Assembly (NCBI GenBank): GCA_964612295.1
Contig: CAZTDY010000006.1
Location: forward strand, 1-64,000
Reading direction: 5' to 3'
Length of the DNA: 64,000 bases
Source: CAYQJL01 sp964612295
Lineage (GTDB): Bacteria; Eisenbacteria; RBG-16-71-46; CAIMUX01; WJJG01
A program made the translations under genes and the position numbers. The first letter of the stretch is position 1; every line of letters starts with the position of its first letter. Positions 34,257 through 42,012 of the stretch are shown here, in pieces. Below the pieces are notes generated by a model. The model was not told the origin of the DNA and ran no database searches. It saw only the letters and a program-made list of their open reading frames with translations.

Positions 34257-34282
34257 GCCCGTCGTCCGTATGGCGGGCCTTC
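34257..34282 (+). terminator. Possible weak terminator
   Basis: GGCCCG (34257-34262) pairs with CGGGCC (34275-34280) across a 12-nt loop, followed by only TTCT. It falls in the 209-bp gap between the propeller gene and the sigma factor. The remaining gap shows no clear sigma-70-type promoter; an ECF-type autoregulated promoter is possible but cannot be pinned down by eye. Confidence 0.3.
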
Positions 34283-34420
34283 TGGTGCCGGCGCGTCCCC
34301 TCGCTTGAATCCTCACTGGCTGGCACGTAGCCTAGCATGTCGTTCATGAATACTCCGGGTTGGGGGGTGACAGTTCCGGTCCCTCGCGGTGTTGTTCTCT
34401 ATGCACAGGGAGGCCGCCCA

Positions 34421-34900
34421 GTGCCCATCGATGTTGAGGCGTACTACCGGCGCTACGGACCGTTGGTCATCCGCCGGTGTCGCCACTTACTCAGGAACGA
34501 AGATCTCGCTCTTGAGGCCGCGCAGGATGTCTTTGTCCAGCTGCTGCGCAAGCGCGACGTCCTGACCGACAAGTCGCCATCGGGGTTACTGATGAGAATG
34601 GCAACCAACATCTGTCTGAACATCATTCGCTCACGGAAGCGGCATCCGGAGACGCCCGACGATGAGCTGCTTCAGCGCATCGCCCAGCATGAGGATACCG
34701 AGGGAACCGTGATCGCCCGTCTCAAGCTGCGTCGCCTCTTCGGCGGCGAACAGGAATCGACCCGCACGGTGGCCGTGCTCCACTACCTGGATGGGCTCAC
34801 CCTTGAGGAGGTTGCCGCCCAGGTTGGGTTGTCGGTCTCGGGGGTGCGCAAACGCCTTCGGGGATTGAGGGCCCGAGCGCTGGAATTGGAGGGGAGGTAA
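34421..34900 (+). CDS. ECF-type RNA polymerase sigma factor
   Basis: 159 residues. Region 2 (VEAYYRRYGPLVIRRCRHLLRNEDLALEAAQDVFVQLLRKRD, residues about 4-46) has the family D-A-x-D-x-x-Q-like core. Region 4 carries the HTH (LDGLTLEEVAAQVGLSVSGVRKRLRGLRAR, about 122-152). I chose the GTG at 34421 because GGGAGG lies 7 bp before it; the ATGs at 34337 and 34346 have no ribosome site and would add an atypical N-terminus. The anti-sigma gene starts 2 bp after its stop, and both lead into the caspase-like gene. Confidence 0.9.
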   Translation: MPIDVEAYYRRYGPLVIRRCRHLLRNEDLALEAAQDVFVQLLRKRDVLTDKSPSGLLMRMATNICLNIIRSRKRHPETPDDELLQRIAQHEDTEGTVIARLKLRRLFGGEQESTRTVAVLHYLDGLTLEEVAAQVGLSVSGVRKRLRGLRARALELEGR

Positions 34901-34902
34901 CC

Positions 34903-35709
34903 ATGTCCGGAAAACAGACGCCGATCCCCGACTGGACCCTGGAGCAGTTTGTTTTGGGTGAGCTTCCCCCAGACCAAATGGAACGAATCGAAAAGGATAT
35001 CGCCGGTGATCCCGAACTGGCCCGCCGGGTCTCCGACCTGCGCGAGTCGAGTGAGGAGATTCTGCGTCAACACCCGCCGGCTGTTTTTGCAGCGGAGGTC
35101 CATCGCCGGGCAGCACACGACAAGGTTGTACGCCCCTCCTTGCGCGTGCGTTGGTTATTTGTCAGCCCGGCGTTGGCCGCCGCCGCTGTGGTGATCCTCC
35201 TTCTCGTCAATCCCGGGATCCTTCCGTTCACGACCCCGGATGAGTCGCCATCGACAACAGAGATTCGCACAAAGGGGCTGATGCCAACCCTGCGCGTCTA
35301 CCGGCAGCAGGACGAGAGCCCCGAACGGCTGGAGGCGGAGACCGAGACCTGTGCGGGTGACGTGCTCCAGATCAGCTACCTCGCGGCGGAAGCCACCCAT
35401 GGGGTGATCCTCTCGATCGATGGCAAGGGCAGCGTGACCCTGCATCACCCCCAGCATCCGGCCCACGACACGTCTCTGGGAGCAGACGGCGAGGTCCCCC
35501 TCCCGTCAGCATACGAACTCGATGCCGCTCCTGTCTTCGAGCGCTTCTTTTTCGTGACCGCGACCACTCCTTTGAGTGTTGAAGAGACCCTCGCCGCCGC
35601 GCGGAGCTTAGCTCGCGACCTGGGCGAGGCCCAGACGATGCTCCTCGATCTCCCCGAGTCCTATGAGCAGAGCACCTTTCTGGTCCGCAAGAAGGAGTCC
35701 ATCCGATGA
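34903..35709 (+). CDS. Membrane anti-sigma factor-like protein
   Basis: 268 residues. The N-terminal about 60 residues (DWTLEQFVLGELPPDQMERIEKDIAGDPELARRVSDLRESSEEIL) are the helical anti-sigma-type domain without the zinc HxxxCxxC motif. One membrane helix follows (WLFVSPALAAAAVVILLLV, about 84-102). The outer part of about 160 residues is beta-rich (GDVLQISYLAAEATHGVILSIDGKGSVTLHHP), like DUF4384-type sensor domains. Translation of the next gene starts inside its stop codon (ATGA at 35706-35709). Likely holds the upstream sigma factor at the membrane until a signal at the surface frees it. Confidence 0.82.
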   Translation: MSGKQTPIPDWTLEQFVLGELPPDQMERIEKDIAGDPELARRVSDLRESSEEILRQHPPAVFAAEVHRRAAHDKVVRPSLRVRWLFVSPALAAAAVVILLLVNPGILPFTTPDESPSTTEIRTKGLMPTLRVYRQQDESPERLEAETETCAGDVLQISYLAAEATHGVILSIDGKGSVTLHHPQHPAHDTSLGADGEVPLPSAYELDAAPVFERFFFVTATTPLSVEETLAAARSLARDLGEAQTMLLDLPESYEQSTFLVRKKESIR

Positions 35710-38114
35710 AGAACTTCGTTGGCGTGGCAGCGGCCCTGCTCGCCCTGCTGATGAGCGTTCCGGCTTTCGCCGATGAAGGGGATGGCGGCTACGGCGTCCG
35801 GCGCTTCATGCTGGCGGTGGGCGCCAATGACGGCGGTGAGCGGCGTGTTCTGCTTCGCTACGCGGTGTCCGACGCGGATGCCATGACCAAGGTCTTTCGC
35901 GAACTCGGGGGCGTGGCCGCCGAGGATCAGATTCAGCTGCGCGACCCGGACCCCTACACGTTTCTGCAGGCGATCGCGCAACTCGGAGCCCTGGCCCAGC
36001 AGGCCCGCCCGGACTATCGGCGGCTCGAGATCATCCTCTACTACTCGGGACACTCCGATGATCAGGGTCTACTGCTCAAAGGACAACACCTCGGGTACTC
36101 GGTCCTTCGCGATGCGGTCAACCGGCTGCCGGCCGAAGTGCGGATCGTCATTCTCGACAGCTGTGCGTCCGGCGCGCTGACCCGGCTCAAGGGTGGGCAG
36201 CGCCGGCCCTCGTTCCTGCTCGATACGTCGTCTAACATGCAGGGCCACGCCTATCTCACCTCCGCCTCGGATGACGAGTCGGCTCAGGAATCGGACCTGA
36301 TCGGAGCCTCCTTCTTCACCCACGCCCTGATCTCCGGACTGCGGGGAGGAGCCGACGCCACCCAGGACGAACGCATCACCCTCAACGAGGCCTACCAGTT
36401 TGCCTTCTACGAGACTCTGGCCCGTACCGAGGGAACGCAAACCGGCGCCCAGCACCCGGCCTACGACATCCAGATGGCCGGCTCGGGCGATCTGGTCATG
36501 ACGGATCTTCGGGGACGCTCCGCCGGGTTGGTTCTCGGCGACGACCTCACCGGCCGCCTGCGCATTCGCGACGCGCAGAATCAGCTGGTCGTCGAGCTGA
36601 TGAAGCCACAAGGCCGGTCCGTTGAACTGGGACTCGAGCCGGGGGACTACCGGGTCATCATCGATCGGGGAGGCGTATACTTCAGCAAGGACGTGACCCT
36701 GATCGACGGTGATCTGGCGCTGGTGAGCGGCGAGGATCTGGAGCTGATCGCCACGGAGCTGACCGTGGCGCGAGGTGACGCGGGCCTCAGCGACGAGGAG
36801 CGGCTGCGGGAATCCTACGAAAAGAAGGTCCGCCACTGGCGCGAGCCGGAAGGTGGATTCATCTTCCCCCGTTTCTCCGGGAGCCTCTGGCCCGGTCTGT
36901 CCACAAATGGTGCGGATGAGAAACGCGCGATCAGCGAGGTCTCACTCAACCTGACCCTCGGACGAACCGGAGGGGTCAAGGGACTCGAGCTGGGCCTTCT
37001 CGGCAACAGTGATCTGTACGATGTGACCGGATGCCAGATCGCCGGCGCCATGAACATGGTTGAGGGGAGCGTGGCGGCGTGCCAGGTGGCCGGTCTGCTC
37101 AACTCGGTCATGGGCGACGTGAAGCATCTGCAGCTTGCGGGGCTCGTCAACACGGTGAATGGAAAGGTGAGCGGGGTCCAGGGTTCAAGCGTCTTGAACT
37201 TCACCAAGGGCGGGCTACGGGGCGTGCAGTTGGGGCTCATTGACATCGTCGTCGGCGACCTTGCGGGGGTCCAGCTCAGCGGTTGGATCGGCCTGGCTCG
37301 AGGCAATGCCGACGGGTGCCTTCAGATGTCGGGCTGGGCGAACTATGTGGGCGGGGACTTCAAGGGGCTGCAATGGTCGGGCGCGGTCAACGCGGTCCTC
37401 GGTGAAGGATCGTTGGGCCAATTCGCCAGTGCAGCAAACTACGTGCGCGGGCGACTGGTTGGATTTCAGGCCACCGGAGGAGTCAATCTGGCACGTGAGA
37501 TCGACGGTTGTCAGCTTGGAACGCTCAATCTCGCCGAACGGGCGCACGGGGCGCAGCTCGGCGTCGTCAATATCGCGAGAAACGTCAAGGGACTGCAATT
37601 CGGATTGGTCAACGTGGCCGAGACCATGGACGGCGCTCCCGTCGGCGTGATCAACTACGCGCGCGACGGACAGCAGCGTCTCCAGCTCTGGACCAGCGAC
37701 ACCGCCGAGGGTACCGTCGCCCTCAAGCTCGGCAATCGAAACGCCTACTCGCTCCTGGCCTTCGGCAGCCAGGAACTCGGCCGCGATGATCGCATGTTCA
37801 TTGGCTTCGGGTTGGGTGGTGAGTTCAACCACACCGAGCGCGTCTTCACGACCGCCGACCTGATGGCCTACCATATCCTCGAGGACGGTGAGTGGGGCGA
37901 GGGTGTCCATCTGCTGGCGAAGGCCCGGATCGGCCTCGGATTTCGCGTCGCCGATCGGCTGGCTGTGGTGGGGGGCGCGACCCTCAACAACTACCTGTCG
38001 AAGCGGCACGACGGCGAGGGGCTGGCCCACGGCACCTGGGGCGACGAGTACGACGAGAAGGAAAACCTCTGGGCAAAGGCTTGGCCAGGGTTCTTCGTGG
38101 GCTTGCAGTTCTAG
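35706..38114 (+). CDS. Secreted caspase-like protease (C14) with surface-repeat C-terminus
   Basis: 802 residues; signal peptide about 1-22. The caspase-fold domain (about 30-265) has both catalytic residues in place: YYSGHSDD (His116) and ILDSCASGAL (Cys153), plus YLTSASDDESAQES and SFFTHALISGLRGGAD. A beta domain follows (DLTGRLRIRDAQNQLVVEL..., about 275-350). From about 415 to 650 there is a series of about 20-residue repeats (CQIAGAMNMVEGSV, LQLAGLVNTVNGKV, VQLGLIDIVVGDL, LQFGLVNVAETM), similar to the LA_2272-type surface repeats. The last about 150 residues look like a small beta-barrel ending LQF. It is the end gene of the sigma/anti-sigma operon, so it is the probable main target or signal source. 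Confidence 0.88.
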   Translation: MKNFVGVAAALLALLMSVPAFADEGDGGYGVRRFMLAVGANDGGERRVLLRYAVSDADAMTKVFRELGGVAAEDQIQLRDPDPYTFLQAIAQLGALAQQARPDYRRLEIILYYSGHSDDQGLLLKGQHLGYSVLRDAVNRLPAEVRIVILDSCASGALTRLKGGQRRPSFLLDTSSNMQGHAYLTSASDDESAQESDLIGASFFTHALISGLRGGADATQDERITLNEAYQFAFYETLARTEGTQTGAQHPAYDIQMAGSGDLVMTDLRGRSAGLVLGDDLTGRLRIRDAQNQLVVELMKPQGRSVELGLEPGDYRVIIDRGGVYFSKDVTLIDGDLALVSGEDLELIATELTVARGDAGLSDEERLRESYEKKVRHWREPEGGFIFPRFSGSLWPGLSTNGADEKRAISEVSLNLTLGRTGGVKGLELGLLGNSDLYDVTGCQIAGAMNMVEGSVAACQVAGLLNSVMGDVKHLQLAGLVNTVNGKVSGVQGSSVLNFTKGGLRGVQLGLIDIVVGDLAGVQLSGWIGLARGNADGCLQMSGWANYVGGDFKGLQWSGAVNAVLGEGSLGQFASAANYVRGRLVGFQATGGVNLAREIDGCQLGTLNLAERAHGAQLGVVNIARNVKGLQFGLVNVAETMDGAPVGVINYARDGQQRLQLWTSDTAEGTVALKLGNRNAYSLLAFGSQELGRDDRMFIGFGLGGEFNHTERVFTTADLMAYHILEDGEWGEGVHLLAKARIGLGFRVADRLAVVGGATLNNYLSKRHDGEGLAHGTWGDEYDEKENLWAKAWPGFFVGLQF
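36960..37660 (+). repeat. Degenerate repeats of about 60-66 bp coding for a surface-repeat solenoid
   Basis: About ten units of the form (V/L)QLxGxxNxxxGxxxG recur in the caspase-like protein. The DNA has diverged but the protein period is regular. In the homologous LA_2272-type proteins such repeats lie on the outside of the cell; here that is inferred from likeness and the signal peptide. Confidence 0.6.
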
Positions 38115-38125
38115 AGATCCGTTTC

Positions 38126-38710
38126 TTACGGACCCAGACGGAAATCCTTCGGCATGATACGTGCCGGAATCCCCAACGCCACCCGGTCGCTCTCGACGTC
38201 CCGGAGGACCACCGAATTTGGCCCCACGGAGACGTGATCACCCAACAGGATGGGCCCCATGACCTTGCTGCCCGATCCCGCCCACAGGTAGTCGCCGATC
38301 ACCGGTTCCCCCTCACCGATCTCTCCATTGCTCACGACGGCCGAGCACTCGCAGAAGTGGGCATTGCTGCCGATGCGCACATGGGGGCCGATGTGGACGG
38401 CGGTCGGATGGAGAATCATCAGCCCGGGGCCGATGATCGCGTTGTGCGAAATCTCGGCGCCGGTCACCAGGTGGCACCAGAACTGGAAGAACTTCCCAAA
38501 AAAACCGCAGTGATGTCGGCACAGATGGCGGGATAGCCGATACATGAACGTGGCGTGGAACCCAAGGCAGGTCAGGGCGAGCAGGGTGGTCTTCCACCGT
38601 CTCATGTCGGAGCGAATAAGCGCCCGAAGTCCCAGCCGGTCGTAGGCGTCGTACTTCCCGAGCAGGTCATCGCTCAGTTCGCGCGCACCTGTGCCGTTGT
38701 GATCGTCCAT
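38126..38710 (-). CDS. Serine acetyltransferase-like hexapeptide-repeat acyltransferase
   Basis: 194 residues. The N-terminal helical part (LRALIRSDMRRWKTTLLALTCLGFHATFMYRLSRHL) is SAT/CysE-like. It is followed by left-handed beta-helix hexapeptides (GAEISHNAIIGPGLMILHPTAVHIGPHVRIGSNA, ISVGPNSVVLRDV) and ends with GIPARIM. Catalytic-type His is present in LMILHPTAV. Members in polysaccharide clusters acetylate sugars rather than serine. The start ATG 38710 overlaps the upstream stop by one base (TAATG), so it is the last gene of the minus-strand cluster. Converges with the caspase gene at a distance of 11 bp. Confidence 0.85.
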   Translation of the reverse strand: MDDHNGTGARELSDDLLGKYDAYDRLGLRALIRSDMRRWKTTLLALTCLGFHATFMYRLSRHLCRHHCGFFGKFFQFWCHLVTGAEISHNAIIGPGLMILHPTAVHIGPHVRIGSNAHFCECSAVVSNGEIGEGEPVIGDYLWAGSGSKVMGPILLGDHVSVGPNSVVLRDVESDRVALGIPARIMPKDFRLGP

Positions 38711-39555
38711 TACCGGTCCATCCCCCGGGATTCGTCCGGGGATTCATCCCAGAGCTGCGCCAGGAAGACCAGAAAGTGAGCCGCGATGATCCGTTGGCCC
38801 AATTCGTTCAGGTGGTACCCATCGCGCGAGTATTCTGGGATTAGAGCATGGCCTGTCCGGCCCTCTTCTTCGTACGTGCAGCGTGATCCATCCGGATAGG
38901 TCGACTGAAGCCGGCCGAGGTCAAAGAACGGCTCCTGTTCACCGTAACGGGCCAGGAGCGCCGAGCTGTAATCGTCGCGCGCGAGATTGTCGCGCCGCGG
39001 ATCGTGGCCCTTGATGAGTCGCTTCACCACCCGTCTCAAGGTCTGCTTCGTGGTGGTGAGCGGCTCGGAGACGTGGACAATCAGAAGATCTGGGTGGGCC
39101 TGCCGAATGCGGTCCACCGTGCTCTCGTACCGGCCGAGCAGCTCGGCGGTATTCGTCTTGGCAGTGACATCCAGAAAGCACAGTTTCAGTGCGGCAGCAT
39201 CGAGCGCCTCCCCTGCAGGGGAGATCAGGTATTGCTCGAACGCATCGCACTTGCCCAGCGGGTCGTAGTTCTCCCCGATCCAGGAGTGCGACAGGTAGCC
39301 ACGGGTCGGGTCGGCGACATCGGGGCGTCTCACGACCTGGATTTGAATCTCGGGATAATCGCGGGTGATGTCGGCGATGCCGTTCAGCATGTCCAGGCCG
39401 ACCGACTGATGGGCGAAGTAGATTCTCTTCTGGGCCAGCGTCTTCCACTGGTCGGCCGTCACCTGCTCCAGGATGGCGCCGGTTGGATCCGAGAGCGTGG
39501 GGGTGTCCATTGAAGTGCAGCCGAATCCGCCCAGCGCGAGGAGGCTAATCAGCAA
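38710..39555 (-). CDS. SGNH-hydrolase-like lipoprotein, start uncertain
   Basis: About 281 residues. The frame is open from 39729, but no ATG/GTG start suits it, because that would overlap the ACP gene. The TTG at 39555 gives a minimal signal with lipobox LGGFGC; a longer N-terminus with an unusual start cannot be excluded. The body has RIYFAHQSVGLDMLNGI, LCFLDVTAKTNTAELLGRY, LIVHVSEPLTT and DGYHLNELGQRII, the last being the block V Asp-x-x-His of SGNH esterases. It could remove or add acyl groups on a surface glycan. ACP upstream and acetyltransferase downstream suggest acyl modification. Confidence 0.65.
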   Translation of the reverse strand: MLISLLALGGFGCTSMDTPTLSDPTGAILEQVTADQWKTLAQKRIYFAHQSVGLDMLNGIADITRDYPEIQIQVVRRPDVADPTRGYLSHSWIGENYDPLGKCDAFEQYLISPAGEALDAAALKLCFLDVTAKTNTAELLGRYESTVDRIRQAHPDLLIVHVSEPLTTTKQTLRRVVKRLIKGHDPRRDNLARDDYSSALLARYGEQEPFFDLGRLQSTYPDGSRCTYEEEGRTGHALIPEYSRDGYHLNELGQRIIAAHFLVFLAQLWDESPDESRGMDR

Positions 39556-39625
39556 CCGGCAGACGCGCGCTCCCGCCGGCAGCCCGCAAAGGCTGAGCGC
39601 AGACTCGGTCCCGACAAGCGAGGTG

Positions 39626-39871
39626 CTACGCCACCTTACGTTCAATGAACGCCACCAGCCGGTCGACGGAGTCGAGGTTGTCGGGAACCAACTCGTTGTC
39701 AGCAATGGCAACGCCATAGGTCTCTTCAATGTACGCGACGAGTTCTAGGACACCGATCGAATCGAGAACGCCCATCTCGAGAAGCGACCCCGAGTCCGGC
39801 AGCAAATCGGTTTCTTGGCCCATCATGAAATTGTCGGTGATGAACTCTCTGATCTGGGCACGAATATCCAT
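39626..39871 (-). CDS. Acyl carrier protein
   Basis: 81 residues, acidic, all-helical. The phosphopantetheine site is DSIGVLE (Ser in MGVLDSIGVLELVAYIEETYGV). Length fits dedicated carrier proteins of modification pathways, not the housekeeping AcpP. ATG 39871 follows GGAGAGG. It lies between an asparagine synthetase-type gene upstream and the SGNH lipoprotein downstream, with an AMP-ligase in the same run that could load it. Confidence 0.93.
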   Translation of the reverse strand: MDIRAQIREFITDNFMMGQETDLLPDSGSLLEMGVLDSIGVLELVAYIEETYGVAIADNELVPDNLDSVDRLVAFIERKVA

Positions 39872-39970
39872 CCACACCTCTCCTGCACTGACCGCCAATG
39901 CTGCCATTTAGGGAGCGAGGATCGCTCACTCCTGTTATCGGCCGGTCAGCCACCAAGTTGAGTATGCGTT

Positions 39971-42001
39971 TCAGAGAGGATCCGACGCCCCTCGGGGGCT
40001 CTGGGAGCCCACTCGCCCCGAGCGGGTGTCGTGCCAGACGGCCAGCTCATGCTCGGCCGGCGGCTCCGGCGGGCGGAAATCCTGAACGAATTGCTGCGCA
40101 AGCAGCTGCGTCGACAGGATCCCCACGAAGGACATGTTGTCGCGGAAGGACAGATGGGCCTTGGAGCGGCGGCAGCACTTCTCTCGCAGCTTACTCACCG
40201 CCCCGGCCGCGAATAGACCGGTGCGGGTGAGCGCCACCTCTGACAGCATTTCAGCGACATAGGCCGGGGGATTCTCGCAGAAGAAGGCGTTCGAATCGGG
40301 GGCCATGTAAGGTTGTTTCACGCGGTTGCGAATCTCCGGGGGCACTTCTTCGACCATCGCCCGCTTCAGGACGGCCTTCTCGTTCAGGCCGCGCAGCTTG
40401 AGCCAGGGCGGGATCCGGGCGCCCAGCTCGACGACCCGGTAGTCGAGGAATGGGTAGCGCCCCTCCACGGAGTTGGCCATCGATACGCGGTCCCCCTGGG
40501 ACGACAACAGGTAGCCGGAAAGAAGCGATTTCGCCTCGAGGTACTGCGCCCGCGAGAGGTGATGCCAACGATCGAAGTCCGGCGGAAGATGGCGCCCGAA
40601 CACCTCGACCGAGGGATGACCGAGCACCGCCGCCTTGGTGTCTTCGCTGAAGAACTGCTTCAGTTTGGTGGCGGTGCTGATTCTCGGCATGTGCGAGAAG
40701 TGGTAGGCGTCTGTCTCAGACAGCCCCACCCGGTAGAACTCCTCCAGGTAGAATTGCGCCCGGGCGGGCGAGAGGGGCAGGGTTGGGTAGAGCTTCTTGA
40801 GCAGGAGCGGTCTCCAACTCGACTCCGGCTGCCGGGACCAGAACTTGCGGATGAGCGTTTCCTTGAAGATGTCGTAGCCGCCCAGAATCTCGTCCGCACC
40901 CTCGCCGGTCAGCACGACCTTGAAGTCGCTTTGGCGCACGAGACCGGAGAGCACCAAGAGTGGCGTGGGGGCTGTTCGGATGATCGGCTTTTCCGTGTGC
41001 CACACGACCCGCGGGAAGCTCTCGGCGATGTCCCGGTGGGCGCACCGAACCTCATGGTGTCTCGTGCCCAATCGCTCGACCATCTGCCTTTGATAGGCCG
41101 ATTCATCGAAGGCCCGGTCATCGAACGAGATGGAGAAGGTCTCCAGAGGCGTGTCGGTGAAGTGGCGAATCATCGCCGTGGTGGCGGCCGAGTCCAATCC
41201 CCCCGATAGGTAGGCTCCCACAGGAACATCCGCCCTCAGGCGCAGACGCACCGCATCCACGAGCAGGGCGTGGAGTTCTTCAGCCCAGGAGTCCATCGAG
41301 CGGGAAGTGTCGTATTCGACGGGAAACTCCATCTCCCACCAGCGATGGTGGGTGAGGTTGCCGTCCTTGATTTCGAGATAGGTGCCGGCCTCGAGTTCGC
41401 AAATCCCCTCGAAAGCGGTCCGGGGGGGCGCTGTCGTCCACCAGGTGAAGATCTCGTCGAGCCCCTTGGGATCCAGACGGCGCACAACGTCCGGATCGCA
41501 GAAGATCGCCTTGATCTCTGACGCGAAGACAAACCTCCCGCCGTGGAGGCTGTAGAACAGAGGCCTGATCCCCAGACGATCCCGGGCCAGGAAGAGGCGT
41601 TTGTCTCTTCGATGGTAGACGGCGAAGGCGAACTGGCCGTTGAAGCGCCTCAGACAGTCGGCGCCCCACTCTTCATACGCGTGGAGAACCACTTCGGTAT
41701 CGGACTTCGTGCGAAAACGGTGGCCGAGGTTCTGTAGCTCCTGCCGCAGTTCGACGTAGTTGAAGAGCTCACCGTTGTAGGTGATCCACAGCGTGGCGTC
41801 TTCATTGCATAGAGGCTGAGAGCCGGAAGAGAGGTCGATGATCGACAGACGCGCGAGCCCGAGCGCACAGGTGTCATCGAGATAGGCGCCCGATTCGTCG
41901 GGCCCCCGGTGACGCATGATGCGCACCATGCGGCGGATGAGCTCATCCCCCGGCAGCGTGGCCGAGGGATTCATGCGATAGTATCCGGCAATGGCACACA
42001 T
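39971..42001 (-). CDS. Asparagine synthetase (glutamine-hydrolysing)-like amidotransferase
   Basis: 676 residues. The N-terminal glutaminase domain has Cys2 as nucleophile (MCAIAGYYR) and RGPDESG, TYNGELFNYVELR. The synthetase domain has the PP-loop YLSGGLDSAATTAM (about 265) and LTGEGADEILGGYD. About 50 residues longer than AsnB of the housekeeping kind, as in paralogues from polysaccharide or exosortase-associated clusters that form amides on sugars or lipids. 11 bp from the AMP-ligase gene upstream. AGGTGATG before ATG 42001 serves as ribosome site. Confidence 0.92.
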   Translation of the reverse strand: MCAIAGYYRMNPSATLPGDELIRRMVRIMRHRGPDESGAYLDDTCALGLARLSIIDLSSGSQPLCNEDATLWITYNGELFNYVELRQELQNLGHRFRTKSDTEVVLHAYEEWGADCLRRFNGQFAFAVYHRRDKRLFLARDRLGIRPLFYSLHGGRFVFASEIKAIFCDPDVVRRLDPKGLDEIFTWWTTAPPRTAFEGICELEAGTYLEIKDGNLTHHRWWEMEFPVEYDTSRSMDSWAEELHALLVDAVRLRLRADVPVGAYLSGGLDSAATTAMIRHFTDTPLETFSISFDDRAFDESAYQRQMVERLGTRHHEVRCAHRDIAESFPRVVWHTEKPIIRTAPTPLLVLSGLVRQSDFKVVLTGEGADEILGGYDIFKETLIRKFWSRQPESSWRPLLLKKLYPTLPLSPARAQFYLEEFYRVGLSETDAYHFSHMPRISTATKLKQFFSEDTKAAVLGHPSVEVFGRHLPPDFDRWHHLSRAQYLEAKSLLSGYLLSSQGDRVSMANSVEGRYPFLDYRVVELGARIPPWLKLRGLNEKAVLKRAMVEEVPPEIRNRVKQPYMAPDSNAFFCENPPAYVAEMLSEVALTRTGLFAAGAVSKLREKCCRRSKAHLSFRDNMSFVGILSTQLLAQQFVQDFRPPEPPAEHELAVWHDTRSGRVGSQSPRGASDPL

Positions 42002-42012
42002 GGATCATCACC

